Assembly: GCF_030272615.1 (NCBI RefSeq)
Contig: NC_081412.1
Span: 545,734,202 to 545,798,201 of the forward strand
Direction: 5' to 3'
From: Cryptomeria japonica
Lineage: Eukaryota > Streptophyta > Pinopsida > Cupressales > Cupressaceae
Length of the DNA: 64,000 nucleotides
Shown in pieces: positions 1 through 12,179 of the stretch; position 1 is the stretch's first letter; each line of letters starts with the position of its first letter. A model generated the notes under the pieces. The model was not told the DNA's origin. It saw nothing but the letters and a program-made list of their open reading frames with translations, and did no database searches. The position numbers and the translations under genes were made by a program.

Positions 1-1369
1 TCTCCCTCTTGCAAAGTGGTGCCTCACTAAAATTGACATTTCTGATCATTGATGGTTGAATTAGTACAAAGCAGCAGCTGGATAACTGAACTTCTGCTCG
101 ACATGATTAATTTCCTCCTTCCAATGATGGCACCTTCACCAAAATTCTAGAAATTCACCTAGTAACACTTAATCATGCTTTGACAACCGAAGATGGCATT
201 TACATTAAAAAAATGTGTAGGGCAATTGTAGCAAATTGAATATCTCAATATCTTTCACAAATTGGTACAATTGTAATTCTTGGATGGAATCATCCAAGAT
301 GGGAAGCAAGGGCATCAAATCTAAGAGGGTTTTAATCCACAGGGTTTAATCTACAGGGTTTTCGTCCAGGAGTCCTAAATTGAACAAATTGCTCAAATCT
401 AAATGTTGAATGGAAAAGATAACTTAATGATGATCAAATGAATATAGGCACCTCCTCGATATACCATTTTGAATTAGACCCGTGTCCTAAATTTCCCTCC
501 AAGCATTTAAATTTTTTTTTTTTTTTTTAATTTTAAATATTTACATTTTTTTTATCTTAATAGTAGTGTTGAAAACATCGTTTATTTTAATTATAATAAT
601 ATTATTAAACTGCCCTTAAAATTAAAGATAATTGACCAACTCAAATAATATTACAATTTATTAATTTAATCTAACCTGAAACAGGTGACACCACAGTTTG
701 CAAGTATGCAAGCCTGCATGATTTATCATGTTCTAATACCTCTTAAATGAAACAACTTTTTGCCTAAAAAACACCAAGCATACTTGGATGCTCAAATACC
801 ATTGGACGGACACTATGAATCATATGCTATAACATCTAGATTTTGTTTCCGTCAAGTGGAACAAATCTCGTCTAGGAGACTTGTGATGAGATGCACCATT
901 ATACTTTTCTATCTTCGACTTAGATCGAGCAATAAAGGCTTCAAATCTCCACGCTTTGACATGATAATGAATGAAAGTATCCACAAACTCCTACAAGACC
1001 AAAGGCTGCCATTTGAATTTGCAACCGTGCTCTTGTTGCACCACTCTGATCTCAAAATGAGTATGATAGATAATTGTAGGTTGCAACCCTCGGGTGTTTG
1101 GACCAGTCAACTTGTATGCAAGTTGGCATGAAGTCGCAAAAACGAAATTTATTTCAAATTTTTATTTAGAACAAGAATATAGTAGCTGAAACCATAGCAA
1201 CAAAAATCATTTTGAGAAAAAAATTGATAAATCAAAAATAAAAGATTTCTGAAATTTTTTTGAAAACAATTAGATTTTAAGAGAGTAATATTATTTATTA
1301 TAATAATTATTATATTATATATTAATATAATAATTTTTTTCATTATTCTTGGAGATGTACCAAGCACCC

Positions 1370-1456
1370 CGTTTGCTAGGTGCATCAGGTTAAATCTAGG
1401 AATTGAAATCAAACTCATGACATATGGGAAGCAAACCAACAGTCCAAGCCAACTTC
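1370..1456 (-). repeat. possible tRNA-derived SINE head
   Basis: Read on the minus strand this segment begins TGGCTTGGACTGTTGG, which resembles an internal Pol III A box. About 40 bases later it has GAGTTTGATTTCAATTCC, which resembles a B box. The surroundings are A/T-rich, as expected for a SINE tail. The boxes are degenerate and no target-site duplication was found, so this is only a suggestion. Confidence 0.22.
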
Positions 1457-1681
1457 CGCTAGTATTAATATAATGATATTATAATATACTATAATTATTT
1501 TATTATAAATTATATATAAAATATATAATCATTTATAATATATTAATATAATAATGTATCATAGTTATATTATTATTATAATATTATAATTAGAATAAAG
1601 TAATTTAATGATTATATTATGTTGTTATTATAATTATTATATTATAGCGTCAATATAAATTGAAAAAAAAAATAAAAAATA

Positions 1682-1790
1682 TTGGTGTGGCGGAGAGGGT
1701 CAATGCCCTAGCGCACAGGCCTTGCCTCACAGAGGCTTGATCCCATGGGGTTCGCACAGCCGTAGTGGGTATTGCAGCTCCATGGAAGGC
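1682..1790 (+). repeat. possible tRNA-like or SINE fragment
   Basis: A GC-richer island in AT-rich DNA. It contains TGGCGGAGAGG, similar to a tRNA A box, and GGCTTGATCCC, similar to a B box, about 45 bases apart, followed by GGGGTTCGCAC. It could be a tRNA-derived SINE or a decayed tRNA-like sequence. No cloverleaf with a proper acceptor stem could be drawn, so it is not called a tRNA gene. Confidence 0.22.
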
Positions 1791-3021
1791 CGATGACCCC
1801 AAATAAAAAGTGTAATCTCTTTGCTCCTGCCGTTTTCCTGAAACTCTACTTGTGAAATTCTTGATACCCTAGCCATGCTGCCCTAGCGATTTTCTCATTG
1901 ATTTTTCCCCAAATTTTTTTGGATTTTAACATGTTTACATGCCAAAAACTTTTTGAAAATCGCGAGTCAATGATTTTGAAAAAAATAACAATTTAATGGG
2001 GAAAATATCGGTAAACTTGCGATTTTCAAATTGTGATTTTTGCTTCTACGGCTGGGACAAATGTTTTCTGAAACTCCAATGGTTGAATCCCTTGACAAAC
2101 AAAATGATGCATAATTTTTTTTCACGATTTCTGCAAATTGAATATGACTGCTAACGACAGTCCAAAATCAGAATTCCTGAAAATCAGCAATATTAAAATT
2201 GTACAACAGGTGCAATACTGGAAATACCTTGCAAAAATCAGCAACATAGAGGCTGGAAATATTTAATTTTAAAAATATTTATGGTTAATATTTAACAAAT
2301 TAATTTCAATTTAGTGTGACCTTACATTAATTTTTAAGCTGCAAATATGTATATATTTATGATTTTAATATATTTTTGTAATAGAGGTACTCAAATGTAC
2401 CCAACCTCCAACTTGTTTTGCTGTACCAGTGTACGGTACCCAATTTGACAGCTTGGGTTCTAGTTTTTTCTGATGATAATTACCTTGTGTTCCAAGGACT
2501 CCTGTCATGTCGTCCAAGCTCTACAACTTGAAAGATGGTTCAGATCAGATTGTATGTGGGCTGGAAGATGGCTGTAACAGTCATATTTGGTTTGGAATTT
2601 TCTTCCAAGAAGTGATAAATCAACTGGAATATTGGCACCTCAAATCAGCAAAGCAAGAGATTTCTCACACACTACATGATGCAAAAAGATCTTCCTGATA
2701 CCATGCATTCCTTTGCTTAAAATCAGAAATGTCATGGATGGGGACCACCTTTTTTATTAGCCGCAAACACCTTGACAATGATAATTGGATTGGGAACTCT
2801 TTCACCATGTGCCTAGAAACTCTGCTTTGGCCACAAGATTAGTTTGGGAAGTGTTGGCAATGTTGAGGGCAGCAGATCTAAAATTGGGAATCATATTCAA
2901 AGTGGCTCTTGGCTTGTGCCTATTCTAGCCAATACTCATCCTCATTAGGTCAAGTTGGTGATTCTCAACAAGAAGGTTCCATCTTACATTTATTCCTTTT
3001 GGTAGAATTCTTAGGAGTGTA

Positions 3022-3597
3022 ATGTTGAACATATCCAAATTAGACCAAACACCGTTTCAATCAAGCATCTCACCTTTGGAACAAGATGTGATTATTACCA
3101 ATGTTCTTCCATCCATAGAACCATTCTCTTGGATCTCCTTCTTCAATGCCTTGAAGTTGTACCTCCTCCCCCTTGGATTTCAACTCCATAGTGAACTCTC
3201 CCATAGTTGTATCCTTGGCATGACTAATATTATGCCGAACTTGTCTATGAGATAGAAGTTGCTGCATTTCATGTATCCATCCACTATGATAAGACATGGA
3301 TTCACTAGACAATAAGGGAGAGGACATTGACAAAGGAGGACTTTGGAAACCTAGACCCTCTTTGGAAAAGTGTGATGTAGATTTCTCATGACCATCAAAA
3401 CTTTGTTGCACACATCATAAACCATTCCCATTGCATCCATGTGTAGATGTTGAAATGCTTAGAGGAGATGGGCATCCATGTGTAGATTTTGAAATGCTTA
3501 GAGGAGATGGTTCATTCTTAGTGTCAAAGTCTAAAGAGCCCCCATTATCATCATCAAGACGTGTTGGAAGGAGAAGAAGCCTTGATAAATGACACAT
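3022..3597 (-). pseudogene. element K: decayed polyprotein downstream of protease
   Basis: This is the minus-strand continuation of element K below its protease. Open pieces at 3070-3411 and 3415-3597 lie in different frames, so the region is broken. The 3415-3597 piece encodes two copies of the peptide PSPLSIS-STHGC, from a direct repeat of about 45 bp at roughly 3436-3510. No RT motif was found. It is read as linker sequence of a Tat/Athila-like pol because it follows a protease of that type. Identity beyond that is uncertain. Confidence 0.4.
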
Positions 3598-3663
3598 AAG
3601 GTTCCTTCAAGGCTTTATTCTTAGATTGAGGGATATTATACCCATTAAAGGAGGCTGTAAAGT

Positions 3664-4212
3664 CTAACCCCAATTCCTTACTAAGGAAGTGTCATTGATA
3701 GGAGATTGTGTTGTTGAAGGAATCATAGTATTAAAGGGGGAAATATACCCCACTTCATCGTGATTGAAATTATAAGCACTAGGATCAGCCTTTATTGTGT
3801 GAAGTTCATTGTTATATATGAATTTGATTGTACGATGAAGGATAGAAGGAACTGCTTTCATGACATGAATCCACAGTCTACCTAGAAGGAGGTTATAATT
3901 AAGATGGTTGGGCATGACATGAATAGGAGTAGGTAAAGTCACAGGTCCTACTTTAATAGTTAATATGGCTATACCAAGTGACTCTCTAGGAACATTATCA
4001 AAGCCATAAACACAAAGCGTATCACGTTGAATAGAAGAATAATCCCAATTTATCTTATCTAATAAGTCAACACAACAAATGTTAAGTGCTGACCCTTTAT
4101 CAATTAAAGTACTTCTTATGTTTTGTTCATAAATGCAAGGAATAATCATAAGGGGATCATCTCTATTTTTAACCTCCATAGAAGGCAATTCATCTTGTGA
4201 GTGTAATATCAT
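3664..4212 (-). pseudogene. element K: retroviral-type aspartic protease remnant
   Basis: A 182-codon open piece with the layout of a Ty3/gypsy Tat/Athila aspartic protease. The active-site loop reads LIDKGSALNI, so the catalytic Asp is kept while the second residue of the usual D-[ST]-G motif is Lys. The C-terminal landmark reads NYNLLLGRLWIH (family form LLGRPWIH). It is followed by a typical SLHRTIKF segment near residue 127. The protease would process the element's polyprotein. Upstream coding (4481-5086) and downstream pieces are out of frame with it. It lies in sense with a TATA-containing LTR region at about 5465. Confidence 0.75.
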
Positions 4213-4480
4213 TTGGTTTAGAAGAAGGATGAGGAACCACTCTTTGTAAGGCTTCTTGAATTAACTTATGGTATGAAGGTGAAGTTTGAATCAAGTCCCA
4301 AAGAGAGATCTTAGCTAAGATATCATGGAGTTTCTCAACAATACTAGGTTCCTTATTAACATGTTTCTTAGGATGAGGAGGGGAAGGAAGGGAAGTGAGA
4401 AGAACATTGGGATCTTTCTTTTTGGCACAAGCATTAAATGTGTGATGTATTTCAGAACCATATTTTTGTTCTAGTTGCCT

Positions 4481-5086
4481 TTACATATCACTTCTTTCAC
4501 ATATGTATTTTGCAACTTTTAGGATATTGGGAGGTTTCTTAGGCTCAGGCTTCTCATAACTAGAAACATGAATGGTATTGACTTGATTAGGTTCTTTGTT
4601 ATCCAAGAATACATCTTTAGAGGGGAGAGCATCAAGGAAATGGCTAATGATTTCTTTTGCTTCCTCCAAGGTATCTTTATGGGTAAGACAAGCTTTAGAA
4701 GGACAAACATAATTCATTAATGCTTCATCTCTAGTGGGAAATTCATTGAAATGAAAAGAGGATATGGTATCACTAGGAAAGGTAGCTACAATATCATCCG
4801 CTTGCACCAAATGATCCTCATGGGGGAGGCATATTTTAGGAGAAAAATGAACATCATTCTTCAAAGTTTCATCCTTAGGAGGGAGACATTTGGAAGAAGT
4901 GCTCATAACCTCTTCTTGGGCCAATGTGCCCTCATTGGTAGGACCAAATCTTGGAGAGGGTAAATCATAGCTATGGATGAAAGGAATAGCTAAGTTTTGA
5001 TCATATGCATAAAAGGGAACATCATGAACATCTATAATGTAACTTGAATTTGAACTAGCAAAACAAGATGAGAACTCCATATGCAC
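4481..5086 (-). pseudogene. element K: N-terminal polyprotein fragment of unknown function
   Basis: A 201-codon open piece upstream of the protease on the same strand. The protein is hydrophilic and acidic, with repeated segments of the form LP-KDE and LTHKDTLEEA, and it has no recognised fold. Its position between the LTR region and the protease suggests a gag-proximal or spacer region. A 270-bp stretch with stops (4213-4480) separates it from the protease. Function is not assigned. Confidence 0.4.
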
Positions 5087-5649
5087 ATATGATCAAACAA
5101 GAAACTCGTATGTCATGTAACCAAAGTAATGTTCACTCAATATATACATTGAAATTATGAAAAATCAGATCTGAAACACACTTGAACAATTATGCAACCC
5201 ACAAGTCAATTTTAAGAAAATAAATTAGGGTTTTTGTGAATTTAACCTCTAAATTTATGTAATTCAATTGAAAATAAAAACTATGAGTGCAAAATTGAAA
5301 ATTAAAATGCATACAAATCAGGTCTGAGAACACAAACGCTTGAATGATGAATATGCAGCCTTGAAGATCTCTGAAAAATGCTTGATGATGAATGCTTCAT
5401 GGATGCACAAATGCTCTAATTGATGTTCTTCTCTTGCTTAGATGAAATTAGGTTGATAAAATGTCTTTATATAGGGTTGCCTAGGTAATTTATTGATTAG
5501 GCTGACCTCCAACGGTCATGTATAGCCATGGGGATCAATTTTTGATGGGGTGATATAACACCTGCCCCAATTCAAATTTGGGCCCCATTGAGAGGGACCA
5601 TGGCACTCTGCAAACAGAATCTAGATAAGGTGCTAAGGGGAAGGGTACT
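5087..5649 (-). mobile_element. element K: LTR or leader part, left of insertion E
   Basis: Non-coding DNA upstream (minus strand) of the K coding remnants, with a TATA-like sequence at 5463-5475. The K sequence is interrupted at 5650 by solo LTR E and resumes at 47782, because E is flanked by GTACT on both sides. The resumed part (about 47925-48030) is recognisably similar to U3-proximal DNA of LTRs E and G, so K belongs to the same broad LTR superfamily. The outer LTR ends and a primer-binding site of K were not found. Confidence 0.45.
5463..5475 (-). promoter_or_regulatory. TATA-like promoter of element K
   Basis: On the minus strand the sequence reads ACCCTATATAAAG, a good TATA box. It lies about 380 bases upstream of the first K coding piece and on the same strand, the expected place for the U3/R boundary of a 5' LTR. 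Confidence 0.45.
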
Positions 5650-6489
5650 TGTTGATGTGTTTTTTATGCAATGCGAACACATAATAAAATACTAAGGTAT
5701 CTTATCCTCTCTTGAACAAAGTTATTCGAATGTTGAAGATTTGCCTAAGGATCAATCGAAAAACTCCTAGGTTCTTGTATGCAGGGTCTCTACGTGTGGA
5801 TAAGCTCTGTGGTTTGATGTGATTATTCTGGAATCACAAGGGGACTTACATTCAAATGCCTGAGCATTTAATTTGTTGGAACTTGAGTCCTAACTACTCA
5901 TTGAGAGATAAAGAAAATGGCAAAAGATACAGGGTTGAGAAAGTTTACTCTAAGACCTAAAATGCAAGAAGATAGATGAACAACTAGGTGGAGTCCTATT
6001 GGGCTAGGTCTCACCATCAAACTGAACAATTCAACACCAGCTCAGTGCGATCCTCTAGGGTAGTTCTGAAGGTGTTCAAATCATCACCATCAAACACTGA
6101 TCACCATTCAAGTTAATGCATGAACAATAGACGCATAACAATTCGAGATTAAGCTCATTCAATGCCAGTTGATCACGCAGGGCGCCCTTACAATCAGCAA
6201 GAGGCTAGTGGTTTGGACTAGGCGGATTCCACACGAGTGCATTCAGTAACTTCTTTCATTCAATCTAATTGCTTACCATCTAATATGAAGATTCAACAAG
6301 AAACCATGCATATTGCAAAGAAACAACCCACTTCACCATAACTTCAATGAAAATGGAGTTCATTTACAATTTAGGCAACATTTTCTTGCCTTCTCCTCCT
6401 ACTCTATTCTAATTTCTATTCAATTCACTATTGACCATTAGTTATTCTAACCTCTATTAACTAACTATTAACCCTTTACAAATGAAGAG

Positions 6490-6505
6490 ACAAAGCTTTA
6501 TATAG
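6490..6505 (-). promoter_or_regulatory. TATA box of LTR E
   Basis: On the minus strand this reads CTCTATATAAAGC, about 850 bases from the U5 end. The same sequence at the same distance occurs in LTR G (about 50038-50055), in the second G LTR (60481-60493) and, slightly altered, in F (about 48990). Confidence 0.6.
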
Positions 6506-6765
6506 AGAGCTCTTTACATTTCAATGGCTAGGATTACAAGATGGAAAACCTAATTAGGGTTTGTTATAACAAACTCCTTTAGCCAATGATAAAATTACAT
6601 TTCATGAGTGTGGACCAATAGATGTCAGGGGTAGGTGCCTCGAAGTTTGTGCCATCATGTAATGTCCCCTTCTCATTGATGACCTTCCAATGGTTCATTA
6701 GCCTATTCCTGAGACCCGTAGGCTAGGTTGAATGAAGAATGAGGGTCCAGCATTGATGAGGCAAG

Positions 6766-6900
6766 GACTTACTATTTTTAGTAAGTCAGGGAATGGCTAT
6801 TTTGGCGATATTGTCCTACTGAGCTCTCCATGCTCTGTCACTGGGCGTGATGATCATGCTTTTCAGAGCATTAGTTTTTGACTTACTATTTTTAGTAAGT
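6766..6900 (+). repeat. twin palindromes ACTTACTA-TTT-TAGTAAGT in LTR D
   Basis: One near-perfect hairpin lies at 6766-6787 and a second at 6880-6900. The 3' LTR has the second copy at about 26004-26024 and a damaged first copy near 25891. The distant solo LTR I keeps both (about 51945 and 52050). Retention in three copies of different age suggests a function in the LTR, for example protein binding. Confidence 0.6.
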
Positions 6901-7644
6901 GGCAGTGTGGCATAATTCTATTTCTGGCAGTGGACAGGGTCTTGATCCCGCAGCAGTTCAGTGGTCTTCCTGACTCAGTTTCATCTTGGTTTTGACAGTA
7001 ATCAGTACGGGAGTCATATGTGATACAATTAAATATTATTTCCTTATCCTAAGGTTTAATATTTAATTAATTTGATTAATTGCTACTGATTTATTGAATT
7101 TGGGATTAATGCCTATTATATCATAAGTATTTGGCAAAATTCATGTGTAATAAGGGATGTCGAAATTATTTAGGGGAATATTATTTTATATTGCATCTCT
7201 AATATTTGCCAAGTGATCAACGTGGGTCCATGCCTTTTTTGGCATGAGGTTTGACTTATGAGAATGGCGCTACACTTGGGTCCACATGAGGTGAAATGAA
7301 ATGCAAATGAAGGAAGTGGAGTTTGGAGGAATTTGCATTTGAATTTTGATGGTGAGAAGTTATAAATAAGAGCCTTGGACCCCCATTTTAGGCATCTTGA
7401 AAATTTGTAATGTTATGTTGCCCATTTGACGACAGAACTTAAGGCTTCAGAGTGCATCTTCCTAGTGCTTCCCGGTTTCGTACTTGAAACATAGTACCTA
7501 GCTGTGCGCTGTATTCTTCTACATTCTTAGAGATTGCCATAGTCATTTTTGGTGTTGGAGTGATTCTGGAGACTTCCTGGTTTGCCTGTGGCTGAAGTAC
7601 ATTTTCAATCACACCTCTCTGCTGAAGCGACTGATGGTTATGGG

Positions 7645-7750
7645 CATAGATGAAAAACTCGGATTTTGCAATAACTCGGCAAGGCCAAAAAATTTTAAAA
7701 ACTCGGGACTCGCCAAAACTCGGCAAAAAACTCGGCAAAACTCGGCAACT
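7645..7750. repeat. left hAT terminal and subterminal repeats
   Basis: After the 18-bp terminal repeat the motif ACTCGGC or ACTCGG recurs about six times in 90 bases. The opposite end (about 19935-20001) has matching ACTCGC/CCGAGTTTTT motifs. Short subterminal repeats like these are where hAT transposases usually bind. Confidence 0.7.
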
Positions 7751-8068
7751 TTATCGAACATTTGAAAATACATTTTTTTTTTATATATAATTCAAAAACA
7801 CACATTTACACCAAATTTGTATAACATATATGATTTCCATGATATATAAATCAAATTTTTTTGGTAATACATAGCAACAAATGCAAGTATCATAGCATAA
7901 ACCAAAAACCAAGTGCAACATATGTATAAGAGTTCAATACATATCAACGTACCATAGTGACAGTCTCATAGAGTTATAGAGGCATAGACCACAAAACAAG
8001 AACCTCTGAAATTCTGATTACATATCAAGTTCAAAGTTTGGTATCAATGAAATTATGAAAATAAGAAA

Positions 8069-10492
8069 TCATAAATTGCGTCTACGACTAAAGCTCAAAA
8101 TAGATTGTGGCCGCTGGGTGGGTGGTGCTGAAGTAGTGGCAACATCCTCAACACTAACAGGTACCTCTTCTGCATGATCAACCTCCTGCTCCTCCTCACG
8201 TGCTGCCACTTCCGCATCCCATTCCTCTCCTGCCCTCTCCAACTCACTCAGCTGCTCATTAGTAAGGAATGGATCCAAATCATTATCAACATCATCAGGA
8301 GAAGCAACCCATTCTGCTGCATATGGATCAATGTCATCCAAGTCAAGTGCTTCATGTGAATCTTGCCCTAGCACCTTCTTCTCATGTAATCGAATGTTGT
8401 ACCGCACATAGACAAGATCATTCAAGCGTTGTTGAGTCAACCTATTGCGCTTTTTTGTGTGGATGTTCTCAAAAACACTCCAGTTGCGCTCACAACCAGA
8501 AGCACTACAAGGCTGTGATAATATGCGGATGGCAAGCTTTTGAAGATTAGGCGTTGTGGCACCATAATCTTCCCACCACAAATCTGCAAGGATACAAAAT
8601 GTGATTTATAACTTGTAAAGATTTCAATAATCTTAAAGAGAGAAATAAATGGTAAAAATTAAACATATGTTTTTTTTTACCTGGTCGTAAGGTGGCTCTC
8701 CTACGTTTGCAATCAGGTGAAGAAAACAATTCCCCTAAGGCCTTCTTATAACTCTGCAACTCATCAAGTATCAGGTCTCGAAGGATCTCATCATCAACTA
8801 ATCTCCGAATGCATGTGTCAAGGCCAATTCTAACCTTTGCATCTGCTTTGAAACTCGGAGAGTAAAAAAACTTGGGATTCAAGAAGTAGGCAGCAGCATG
8901 AATATGTTGGTGGAGTTGATGGTTCCACCTCCGATCAATTATGCGCCATATGGGTTCATACTTGGTCTTGTTTGACCCATACAAGTGTTGAATCGCCTCT
9001 TTGGCCTTATCCATGGCCTCATATAGATACCCCATGGAGTTATGATCCCCATCCACCATTCGTAGCACCCTCACCAACGGTTCCGACACCTAGATATAAA
9101 AAATCTAACAAAATCAGCAGATTGAAATATTAGAAAATTAAATAATAAATCATCAATTAAAGTTTCAAAACTTACATTGATGATCTCCTCCACCATCTTG
9201 GCAAAATTAGTATCAAAAATGGCAATCACAACCTTCTCTGCTTCAGGCTTTGTAGCATAAGGACTCCCCAACCATCTTTCACTCACGAACATCCGCTTCA
9301 GGTTGGGCAATGTAGCAAGTATGCTCTGCAAGGTGAGGAAATTGGTAGCAAAGCGTGTGACCCCCGACTGCACAAGATCCTTACCTTCAGTGTGTTCTCT
9401 CATAAGATTCAGGACCCATGTGTGATTGTAGATGTATTTGGTGATATTCCTTCCATCTTCAACCACTTTCTTTACCCAACTTAGTTTCCCTATGTCCTCA
9501 AGGAGCAAGTCAAGACAATGGGCAGCACAAGGGCTCCAAAATAATGTCGGATGTCTAGCCATTAGAAGTTTGCCGGCTGCCACATATGCAGCTGCATTAT
9601 CAGTCACAACTTGGATGACATTCTGCACTCCCACATCCATCACCACTTCATCCAACATGTTGCACAAGGTCTCCGCATTCTTCACTTCATTGGAGGCATC
9701 AATTGATTTTAAAAATACTAACTGTCCTCCTGAAGCAACTAGAAAGTTGATGAGTGTCCTGTTCCTACCATCTGTCCATCCATCAGAAAGAATGGTGCAG
9801 CCATTCTTTTCCCAAATAGTCCTTTGCTCTTCCACTAATGCATGAGTGTTTTGGACCTCATCCTGCAATAACGGTCCACTTACCTCGTAACGGCTTGGGG
9901 ATTTGAACCCCTTACCTGCCACAGTCAACGCGGTGACCAATTGGTCCCAAGATGGACTAGAAATAGCATTGAACGGAACATCGTTGTAGATAAAAAATCT
10001 AGCACACGCCACCTTGGCTTGTTGGTGAGCCTCTTTATTCCATGCAGTGCCAAGCAATCCAGGTTGTGCACCAGGAGTGTTACGTGGAATAAAGAAGTTT
10101 TCCATGTTGCTGTCCAAAGTTCCCTTTGCTCGTATCCGTGGCCCAAGGGAAGAACCAGATGTCCCCACATCTGTATGTGACCCCATGGAACTCAAATCTG
10201 CCATTGGGGCTGCCATTGCCTCTGCTGTTCTCTTTTTTGTTGCCTTCCTTTGATCATATGCTTCAAGCGTTGCTATTGCATCTCTCGTAGCCTCTTCAGT
10301 ACATTCCGTACAGCTTGTGGTATCTCGGAATTGAATTTTTGCAAGGTGATATTTGAACCTATTAATGCCACCTTTTACAATTTTTTTGCAATGGTTGCAA
10401 AAAACATCTCCTCGTTTTGGACCTGGTCTCCCATGTTTCCAACAAGGGTCTCTCTTTTTGCCACCAACTTTAACTGTAGAAGCTGAATCCAT
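8069..10492 (-). CDS. hAT transposase, three coding exons, apparently intact
   Basis: The predicted exons are 10492-9176, 9089-8681 and 8583-8069, about 746 aa in total. Introns show AAT|GTAAG...TCTAG|GTG (phase 0) and CAG|GTAAA...TGCAG|ATT (phase 1), and the frame is open throughout. Residues about 15-60 form a BED-type zinc finger (FCNHCKK...FKYHLAK). Residues about 225-330 match the DUF659/catalytic region, with TILSDGWTDG, QVVTDNAAAYV and SPCAAHCLDLLLEDIG. Exon 3 starts with the hAT C-terminal dimerisation domain (SQPCSASGCERNWSVFENIH), then an acidic tail ending SFSRRRNL. The product would bind the element's ends in the nucleus and catalyse cut-and-paste transposition. Start: first ATG of the open exon, just after a likely splice acceptor (10521). 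Confidence 0.88.
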
Positions 10493-10719
10493 TTTCTTTC
10501 AAAAAGATGTGGAAAAGAACCTAGCAAAAGAGAGGCAACATTTAGAGATAAATAACATTGTTACCAAAAAAAATCACAAACATCCAAAAATTACAATGAC
10601 TGTATAACTGTATTTTATTTACAGTCAAAATAGATGACTCTCTAAAATTAAAATTTTTAATTGGTTGTGTATTTTTTTAAGTTTTTAACTTCAAATTTAA
10701 ATTTAAATGAAATACTTTA

Positions 10720-11131
10720 ATACACATTGACATTACACAGTTGACAGTCATTTCAAATTTTCAAATGACTATGAGTATTTCACAATTGACTGTGTAATAC
10801 ACAGTCATTAATTACAATGTACATTAATGATTAATGTATTACACAGTCATCAGTCATTTGAAAATGACTATGTATTACACAGTCATTTCAAAATTTCAAA
10901 TGACCGTGTATTACACAGTCATCAGTCATTTGAAAATGACTGTGTATTACACAGTCATCAGTCATTTGAAATTTTGAAATGACTGTAATGACTGTGTATT
11001 ACACAGTCATTTGAAAATGACTGTGTAATACACAGTCATTTCTCATTTGAAATGACTGTAATGACTGTGTATTACACAGTCATTTGAAAATGACTGTGTA
11101 ATACACAGTCATTTGGAAATGACTGTGTATT
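10720..11131. repeat. palindromic satellite inside hAT, left block
   Basis: Tandem and inverted copies of a unit built from TGACTGTGTATTACACAGTCA, separated by short TTTCAAA-type linkers. Each unit is a self-complementary palindrome. The block is cut at 11131 by solo LTR B and continues at 18638. Confidence 0.85.
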
Positions 11132-11985
11132 TGTTGACGTGTATTTTATACACAATCATACACAGAATAAAATACCAATAGACATCTTATCCTCTCTTGA
11201 GAAAATAGTCTCTAATTGCTGAAGATCTGCAAAAAGGATCAGTTAGATGGACTCCAAGGTTCTTTTAGTGGGGTCTCCACGTGTGGACAAGCTTTTTAGT
11301 GGTATGATGTGATTTGCTGTTTCCTCCAAGGGGTCTTACGTATTCAAAGCTCGAAGATTTTACTAAACTAAAAAGGAACTTTCAAAAAAAGCAAAAGATA
11401 GGGTTTAAGAGGTCTAATCTAGCCTAACCCTATGAACGACTTAGCATGAATGAGATTTGGCAAGACTCAACCAACTTCAATTTTGCCATAAGATAACAAC
11501 TCAATTGAAATTAGTGCGATCTTCTAAGGTAATATAATGGTGTTCAATGCATCAAAGATCAAGGACACTACTACGAAGGTACATATCCAAGACACAATGA
11601 TAATTGAAGATTAAGGACTCAAAGTGTTCTCCAGTCGACCACGCAAGGCGTTCCTACAATCAGCAAGAAGCTAGTGGTTTGGATTGCGAATCCTACCAAA
11701 TATCAAATCTCACACTTAGTCTTTCAAATTAACAAACTACTTTGATTGAGCATGATTCAAGTACATCCAACAACCATGAAGATAACTTAAGAAATTTGCA
11801 ACAAAACACCATAACTTCAATATTTTATTGATTTCCAAGTCATCATATACAACAATAGCTTGAGTTTCTCTCTTCAAGACTCAATCTTGCTACAAAATAA
11901 GAATTACTTCTAACTTTAATCTCTCTATTTCACTCTTATCTGACTATTCGACTATTAACTATTACCAAATGAAATGAAAAATGGG

Positions 11986-11998
11986 GGTATAAATAGCA
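11986..11998 (-). promoter_or_regulatory. LTR B retroelement TATA box
   Basis: On the minus strand this reads GCTATTTATACCCC. The matching site in LTR A is GCTATATATACCC at 43681. It lies downstream of the LTR-borne ORF and about 860 bases from the LTR end, so it should drive the genomic retroelement transcript rather than the ORF. Confidence 0.6.
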
Positions 11999-12179
11999 TC
12001 CCCAGTTACAATGAAAGGTCCAGATTGAAAGTAAATCAACGGACAAGATCATGACACCTAAACCCTAATTAGGGTTTGTTACAAATGACCTCCTTTTTAC
12101 TGAACAATATTAAATACATAGCCAAATATTAAATTCGGCACAAAAATCTAGGAGGTATCAACCAATGAGAAATAAGATG

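Larger units (their letters stand above)
1..3021. other. AT-rich non-coding region
   Basis: No gene could be recognised here. The stretch is AT-rich, with T runs near 511-528 and long A/T-only tracts around 1290-1340 and 1460-1660. A 123-codon ORF at 760-1131 and a 63-codon ORF at 2507-2698 show no recognisable domain and no codon pattern that I trust. Two short tRNA-like segments are listed separately. The right part, from about 2700, may already belong to the decayed LTR element K, because its coding remnants begin near 3022. Confidence 0.6.

Noticed and set aside
760-1131. 123-codon ORF on the + strand
   Set aside because: No recognisable domain, AT-rich setting, no supporting promoter or homologous copy in the window.
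1682-1790. functional tRNA gene
   Set aside because: A- and B-box-like words exist, but no acceptor stem or anticodon arm could be formed; kept only as a weak SINE-like candidate.
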